From Pseudorhodoferax sp. Leaf274 (GTDB lineage: Bacteria > Pseudomonadota > Gammaproteobacteria > Burkholderiales > Burkholderiaceae_C), in assembly GCF_001422445.1 (NCBI RefSeq), contig NZ_LMNA01000030.1, positions 536,809 to 600,808 of the forward strand: a DNA stretch of 64,000 nt. Direction: 5' to 3'. This document shows positions 58,088 through 64,000 of the stretch, in pieces (positions within the stretch are counted from its first letter, which is position 1; every line of letters starts with the position of its first letter). Made by a program: the position numbers and the translations under genes. Under the pieces are notes generated by a model, which saw only the letters and a program-made list of their open reading frames with translations, had not been told where the DNA came from and ran no database searches.

Positions 58088-58809
58088 CGCTGCCGCGCCA
58101 TGCGCTGGTGCTGTTCTCGGGCGGCCAAGACTCCACCACCTGCCTGGCCCATGCCCTGGTGCAGTACGAGCGCGTCGAGACCATCGCCTTCGACTACGGC
58201 CAGCGCCACCGCATCGAGCTCGATGCGCGGCTGCAGGTGCTGCGCCAGTTCCGCGCGCAATTCCCGCAATGGGCAGGACGCCTGGGCGAAGACCACCTGC
58301 TGGCCGTGCCCGTGCTGGGCGAGATCAGCGAGACGGCGCTCACGCGCGACATCGCGATGGAAATGGAAGGCGCCGGCCTGCCCAACACCTTCGTGCCGGG
58401 CCGCAACCTGCTGTTCCTGACGCTGGCGGCCGCGCTCGCCTACCGGCGCGGGCTGGACGTGCTGGTCACGGGCGTGTGCGAGACCGATTTTTCGGGCTAC
58501 CCGGACTGCCGCGACGACACCATCAAGGCCATGCAGATCGCGTTGTCGCTGGGCATGGACCGGCGCATCCTGATCGACACGCCGCTGATGTGGATCGACA
58601 AGGCCGACACCTGGCGCATGGCCGGACGCCTGGGCGGCAAGGCGCTGGTCGACCTCGTGGTCGAGCACACCCACACCTGCTACCTGGGCGAACGCGGCGC
58701 GCGCCACGACTGGGGCTACGGCTGCGGCGGCTGCCCGGCCTGCGTGCTGCGTGCCAGGGGCTGGCAGAACTACCGCAGCCCCGGCCAGCCGGCGCCGGTC
58801 GCCGGCTAG
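58084..58809 (+). CDS. queC: 7-Cyano-7-deazaguanine synthase QueC
   Basis: The 241-residue ATP-dependent enzyme converts 7-carboxy-7-deazaguanine to preQ0 in queuosine synthesis. It has the PP-loop SGGQDS (12-17) and four zinc-binding cysteines, Cys199, Cys214, Cys217 and Cys220 (HTCYLGERG and CGGCPAC). Length is normal. It is coupled by ATGA to xylB, so expression would follow the polyol operon unless an internal promoter exists. Pairing a tRNA-modification gene with sugar catabolism is unusual. No other queuosine gene and no preQ1 riboswitch is in the window. Confidence 0.94.
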   Translation: MTLPRHALVLFSGGQDSTTCLAHALVQYERVETIAFDYGQRHRIELDARLQVLRQFRAQFPQWAGRLGEDHLLAVPVLGEISETALTRDIAMEMEGAGLPNTFVPGRNLLFLTLAAALAYRRGLDVLVTGVCETDFSGYPDCRDDTIKAMQIALSLGMDRRILIDTPLMWIDKADTWRMAGRLGGKALVDLVVEHTHTCYLGERGARHDWGYGCGGCPACVLRARGWQNYRSPGQPAPVAG

Positions 58810-58810
58810 C

Positions 58811-60177
<1,367 letters not shown>

Positions 60178-60181
<4 letters not shown>

Positions 60182-61992
60182 TCGGTGGTGGTGGAGGGGG
60201 GCACGGCGTCCAGCTCGATGACGAGGCAGGCACCGCCGCCCGCCGTGTTGTGCGCGCTCAGGCTGCCGTTCAGCGCGCGCAGCAGCTGCGCCGAGATCAC
60301 GAGGCCCAGCCCCAGCCCGGCGCCCGCCGGCTTGCTGGTGACGAAGGGCTCGAACAGGCGCGGCAGGATGTCGGCAGCGATGCCGTGGCCGGTGTCGCGC
60401 ACCTCGACCACGGCGCGCTGGCCACGTCGGCGCGCCATGATGCGCAGCGTGCGCTCGGGCGTGGCCTGCATGGCCTCGATGGCGTTGCGCATCAGGTTCA
60501 CCAGCACGCTGCTCAGCGCAGCCTCGTCGGCCAGCACCTGCAGGTCGGGTGGCTGCAGGTCGACCACCGTGTTCACCCCGGCCGTGCGGGCGGCCTCAGC
60601 CACGCTGGCCTGCGCGTCGGCCAGGCAATGCGCCAGCGGCACCGGCGCGCCCGGCGTCTCGGCCTTGTGCGCGAAGGTCTTGAGCTGGGTGGTGAGCCGC
60701 GCCAGCCGGTCCACCATGCGCGTGATACGGTGCAGGTTGTCCTGCACCTCGTGCGGCCGGTTCTGCTCCTGCAGGATGGCGGCGCTCTCGGCCAGCGCGC
60801 GCAGCGCGGTCAGCGGCTGGTTCAGCTCGTGCACAAGACCGGCCGACATCTGCCCCAGCGCGGCCATCTTGCCGGAATGCACGAGTTCGTTCTGCGCATC
60901 GCGCAGCTGGGCGGTGCGGGCCGCCACGGTCGATTCCAGCGAATCGTGCGCGGCCTGCAGCGCGGCCTGGTTGGCCAGCCGGTGGCGCACCGCGCGGCGG
61001 CGCTGCCACCGCGTGACGCCCACCAGCAGCAGCACCGACATGGCCAGCGCGCTCGTCAACGCCGTGTTGCGTGCGGTGTTGCGCGCGGAGGCGAGATCGT
61101 CCAGCGCGATCAATTGCCAGGGCGCGGCCCGCAGCCGCGCGAACGAGGCGAGCTGGTCGCGGCCGTCCAGCGCCACCACGGCGACCTCGCGGCCCAGGGC
61201 CGCCTTCTGCGTCCACTGCAGCGGCTGCAGGCTGGCGTCGCCATAGGGCCGCGCGTGCCGCACCTCGGCCTTCTGCGCCTCGTCCAGCGCCCGCAGGGGA
61301 CGAAAGCGCAGCAGCTCCTGCGTGGTCAGGATCACGACACCGCGCTCGTCGACCAGCAGCACGTCGCCCGGCAGGCTGCGCCAATTGCGCTCGGCCTCGG
61401 CCAGGTTCACCTTGACCGCCACCACGCCGCGCGCGGGCGGCGCGCCACGCAGCGGATAAGACAGGAAGTAGCCGGGGCGCCCGCTCGTGATGCCCAGGCC
61501 ATAGAAGCGGCCCCGGCCGCCGCCCAGCGCATCGCGCACGTAGGGCCGGAACGACAGGTTCTGGCCCACGGTGGTGCCGGGCTGGTCGAAGTCCGAAGCC
61601 GCGATCGAGACGCCGTCGGCATCGAGCACATACAGCATCTCGGCGCCCGCGGCGGCGTTCACGCTGCCCAGGTACCGGCTGACGGCGGCGCGCAGCTGCG
61701 GGTCGCGCGGTGCACCGAGCAGCGCGGGGATCGGCGGCGCCAGGTCCAGCAGTGCGGGCAGGTGCTCGAAGCGGCGCAGGTCCGACTCCAGCACGCCGGA
61801 CAGCATCTCCAGACGGTAGGCCGCGGCCTCGCGCAGGCGGTCCATCGCCGTGTGCAGCGCGGCCTGGTAGCCGGCCAGGGCGGCCAGGCCCACCAGCGCG
61901 AGTGCCGCACCCCAGCGCAGCACGCGTGGCCAGCGGCGCGCGCGGGTTCCGCGCGCGCCGGCGGCAGGGGGGGGCGGCTCGGCGGTGGTCAT
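60178..61992 (-). CDS. dctB: DctB-like sensor histidine kinase
   Basis: The 604-residue kinase has a membrane segment at about 24-43 and a long periplasmic double-Cache-type domain (about 45-315, with LYVLDADGVSIAAS and GRPGYFLSYPLRG). A second membrane segment follows near 318-335, then a coiled coil, the phospho-acceptor His388 (GLVHELNQPL) and the ATPase G-boxes (RNAIEAM, EVRDTGHGI, GAGLGLGLVIS). DctB proteins sense C4-dicarboxylates. The ligand here is not readable and might instead be an acid imported by one of the TRAP binding proteins in the window. It forms a two-gene operon with dctD. Confidence 0.88.
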
Positions 61993-62118
61993 GGACGCTT
62001 ATGGCACAAGGTCGCCGCAGGCGCATCCGTAGCTGCCCGGTGCGGGCTCACGCATACCGCAGCTCGCCCGTCTTGCCGCGGAACACGCCATCGGTTCCTC
62101 CTGCTATGCCGGTGGCGA

Positions 62119-62817
62119 TCAGCGCTTGGCGGTCTTCTTGGCCGCCGCCGGCGCAGGGGCCTTCTGCAGCGCATCGGACATGCCGATCAGCACGCCGCTG
62201 ACCAGCGTGGCGTAGCTGTCCAGCATCGCCTGCGAGGCCTTGAGCCCCATGGCGCGGCCATCGCGCAAGCCCTTCTGCGTGTCGGCCATCAGCTGCTCGA
62301 CCGCCGCCGTGGCACGCGCGCCGGTGCCAGTGTGCTGGCCCTGCAGCTTGGCGAGCACGGGGGTCCACGGGCCCTCGGGCAGCGTGGGCGTCGTGCCCGC
62401 GCCGGCCGCGGCCTTGCGCACGCTGGCGAACAGCGCGTCCTCCATCTTCTCGATGTCGGCCAGCGCCTTCTTGAGCTGCGTCTCGCGCAGGCTCGCGCCC
62501 TGGTCCACCATCTGCTGCAGCGCGCGCTGGCTGGCCTGGACGGCCTGCTCCAGCGCACCGTCCATGCCCGCGAAGGCCTTGCCCAGCAGGGCCTCCACGT
62601 CGGGCGCCGGCAGGGAGCTGCCGGCCGCGCCGGCCGAGGCCGCCTTGGTCACCGTGCCCAGCACCTGGCGGATGTTGGCCAGCGTCAGTTCGCGGCTCTG
62701 CAAGGCCTTGAGCGTGGCGTCGTGCACCGCCTTGCGGACCGCCTCGCCCTGCTTGGCCGAGGCTTCGGTGAATTGCGTGACCAGTGCGGCCTGGTCGATG
62801 CCGTGTTTGAAAATCAT
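62119..62817 (-). CDS. Phasin-like helical protein
   Basis: The 232-residue protein has no signal peptide or membrane segment. It is nearly all amphipathic helix, begins MIFKHGIDQAALVTQFTEAS and ends in an Ala/Lys-rich tail (APAAAKKTAKR) like that of many phasins and granule-associated proteins. It lies downstream of phaA-phaB on the same strand, after a 178-nt gap. It may coat polyhydroxyalkanoate granules. I do not see the classical Phasin_2 core, so that is inference from position and composition. AAGGACAGAG precedes the ATG and decides the start. Confidence 0.55.
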   Translation of the reverse strand: MIFKHGIDQAALVTQFTEASAKQGEAVRKAVHDATLKALQSRELTLANIRQVLGTVTKAASAGAAGSSLPAPDVEALLGKAFAGMDGALEQAVQASQRALQQMVDQGASLRETQLKKALADIEKMEDALFASVRKAAAGAGTTPTLPEGPWTPVLAKLQGQHTGTGARATAAVEQLMADTQKGLRDGRAMGLKASQAMLDSYATLVSGVLIGMSDALQKAPAPAAAKKTAKR

Positions 62818-62901
62818 CTCTGTCCTTGCGCTGCACGTCAGTGGCAGCAGATCGAGCGAGGGTTGCATGCAGCGGTTCAAAAGGCCGCGGAGCAGGCCAT
62901 G

Positions 62902-62981
62902 CCAGCGGACGCCGCGGAACTGGCTCTGCCAGGCCGCTGGCGGCGCCCCTTGAGGGGTAGGGGTCGGCCGCAAGGCCGACC
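62902..62981. repeat. Hairpin-rich intergenic block after phaB
   Basis: The block contains three inverted repeats: CCAGCGG...CCGCTGG (62902-62908 with 62934-62940), CCCC-ttga-GGGG (62946-62957) and GGTCGGCC-gcaa-GGCCGACC (62962-62981). The last, an 8-bp perfect stem, lies just after the phaB stop and could end the phaAB transcript. From memory, closely similar hairpin blocks recur between genes in Comamonadaceae genomes, so this may be one copy of a dispersed repeat. No second clear copy is seen in this window. Confidence 0.5.
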
Positions 62982-62995
62982 AAACGGGGAGAGCT

Positions 62996-63745
62996 TTATT
63001 GCATGTGTTGGCCGCCGTTGATGGCGATGTTGGCGCCCGTCACGAAGGCGGCTTCTTCCGAAGCCAGATAGATGATCAAGCCGGCAACCTCTTCCGGCTT
63101 GCCCAGGCGGCCGACCGGGATGTGCGGCAGGATCTTGCTGTCCAGCACTTCCTTCGGAATCGCCGTGACCATCTTGGTGCCGATGTAGCCCGGCGAGATG
63201 GTGTTGACCGTCACGCCCTTCTTGGCCACTTCCAATGCCAGCGCCTTGGTGAAGCCGTGCACGCCCGCCTTGGCGGCCGAGTAGTTGGTCTGGCCGAACG
63301 CACCTTTGGAGCCGTTGACGGACGAGACGTTGATGATGCGGCCCCAGCCGCGCTCCACCATGCCGTCGGCGACCTGCTTGCTCATGTTGAACAGGCTGTC
63401 CAGGTTGGTGCGCATGACGGCGTTCCAGTTGACCGTGTCCATCTTCTTGAAGGTCATGTCGCGCGTGATGCCGGCGTTGTTGACCAGCACGTCGATCGGG
63501 CCCAGCGCCGCTTGCACCTCGCCCACGGCCTTGACGCAGGAGTCGTAGTCGGCCACGTCGCAGGCCACCGCCGTGATCTTGTAGCCGCGGGATGCCATCT
63601 GGTCCACCCACTGCGCGTGCGACGTGTTGCCTGGCGAATAGGTCACGGCCACCGTGTAGCCCGCGTCCACCATCTTGGTCGAGATGGTCTCGCCCAGTCC
63701 GCCCATGCCGCCGGTGACCAGCACCACCTTGTTGTTGTCTGCCAT
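62996..63745 (-). CDS. phaB: Acetoacetyl-CoA reductase PhaB
   Basis: The 249-residue short-chain dehydrogenase has the cofactor motif TGGMGGLG (11-18) and NNAG (89-92). The catalytic Ser is in NVSSVNG (141-142), with Tyr155 and Lys159 (YSAAK). The family ending GGQHM is present. It reduces acetoacetyl-CoA to (R)-3-hydroxybutyryl-CoA with NADPH for polyhydroxybutyrate synthesis. It follows the thiolase gene on the same strand after 36 nt. AGGAGAG precedes the ATG. Confidence 0.95.
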   Translation of the reverse strand: MADNNKVVLVTGGMGGLGETISTKMVDAGYTVAVTYSPGNTSHAQWVDQMASRGYKITAVACDVADYDSCVKAVGEVQAALGPIDVLVNNAGITRDMTFKKMDTVNWNAVMRTNLDSLFNMSKQVADGMVERGWGRIINVSSVNGSKGAFGQTNYSAAKAGVHGFTKALALEVAKKGVTVNTISPGYIGTKMVTAIPKEVLDSKILPHIPVGRLGKPEEVAGLIIYLASEEAAFVTGANIAINGGQHMQ

Positions 63746-63781
63746 GTCGCTCTCTCCTTGGTTGAATGTGTTGAGGGGGGA

Positions 63782-64000
63782 TTACCGTTCGATGGTGAGC
63801 GCCACGCCCATGCCGCCGCCGATGCACAGCGAGGCGATGCCCTTCTTGGCGTTGCGCCGGCCCATCTCGTGCAGCAGCGTGACCAGGATGCGGCAGCCGG
63901 ACGCACCGATCGGGTGGCCGATGGCGATCGCCCCGCCGTTCACGTTGATCTTGCTGGTGTCCCAGCCCATCTCGTTGTTGACGGCGCAGGCCTGCGCCGC
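63782..64000 (-). CDS. phaA: 3' end of acetyl-CoA acetyltransferase (phaA)
   Basis: The frame is open to the right edge and gives the last 72 residues of a thiolase. The catalytic His is in [14 protein letters not shown] and the catalytic Cys in LCIGGGMG, both intact, and the protein ends ALTIER as in beta-ketothiolases of poly-3-hydroxybutyrate operons. It condenses two acetyl-CoA units for PhaB. An internal Met ([10 protein letters not shown]) lies inside the gene and is not its start. The 5' part lies outside the window. Confidence 0.93.
   Translation of the reverse strand, partial: AAQACAVNNEMGWDTSKINVNGGAIAIGHPIGASGCRILVTLLHEMGRRNAKKGIASLCIGGGMGVALTIER

Noticed and set aside
62870..62880. 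GGTTCAAA resembling a tRNA T-loop
   Set aside because: No acceptor stem, anticodon or D-arm surrounds it. No tRNA was found in the window.

Overview
The window is a piece of a GC-rich (roughly 70%) betaproteobacterial chromosome, most likely Burkholderiales, family Comamonadaceae. Support comes from the synteny polA / DUF2782 gene / type II homoserine kinase / BPSS1780-type membrane protein, from Rieske oxygenase / xseB-ispA-dxs, from the pha genes at the right edge, and from -10 boxes placed about 6 nt before start codons. No insertion sequence, prophage, tRNA, rRNA or CRISPR array was seen. Almost every base is coding, and many neighbours overlap by ATGA or TGATG, so the layout is operonic.

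Region by region. 0-9.5 kb: a lipoprotein, the flagellar master regulator flhDC, a CBS-domain protein, a UvrD-type helicase, a chemotaxis receptor and a GGDEF-EAL protein, so motility and c-di-GMP functions sit together. 9.1-18.5 kb: a DUF883 protein, a reduced molybdate locus (ModE-like regulator, modB, modC, no modA), homoserine kinase, polA, a Tat-exported dienelactone-hydrolase-like enzyme and a glycine-zipper/DUF2383 protein. 18.5-30.8 kb: mercaptopyruvate sulfurtransferase, a drug/metabolite transporter, a Rieske oxygenase, xseB-ispA-dxs for isoprenoids, a TRAP transporter whose binding protein faces its permeases convergently, and an EgtB/SenA-like protein with one iron ligand changed.

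30.9-39.8 kb is the most interesting block. A six-gene minus-strand run encodes a secreted alpha/beta hydrolase, a PGDH_C-type oxidoreductase resembling D-apionate oxidoisomerase (ApnO), a TRAP binding protein, a RuBisCO-like protein with its carbamylation-site motif intact, a DUF1537 sugar-acid kinase (OiaK-like) and a FadR-type GntR regulator. A near-perfect FadR-family operator lies before the first gene. The best reading is an oxidative branched-sugar-acid (D-apionate-like) pathway that uses a type IV RuBisCO homologue. Two NAD-linked dehydrogenase genes sit next to it.

39.9-48.9 kb: a form II molybdenum hydroxylase cluster (coxS-coxL-coxM, then coxD-coxE-coxG-xdhC) with a divergent GAF-Fis regulator that lacks an AAA+ domain. 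49-58.8 kb: a polyol operon (SmoEFGK-type ABC importer, D-arabinitol/mannitol-type dehydrogenase, fructokinase, AraC regulator, xylulokinase) whose last gene overlaps queC. 58.8-64 kb: a DctB/DctD two-component system, a phasin-like helical protein, phaB and the 3' end of phaA.

Together the genes describe a free-living, plant- or soil-associated heterotroph that takes up sugar acids, polyols and carboxylates through binding-protein-dependent systems and stores carbon as polyhydroxyalkanoate. Function calls rest on reading motifs by eye. No database search was run.
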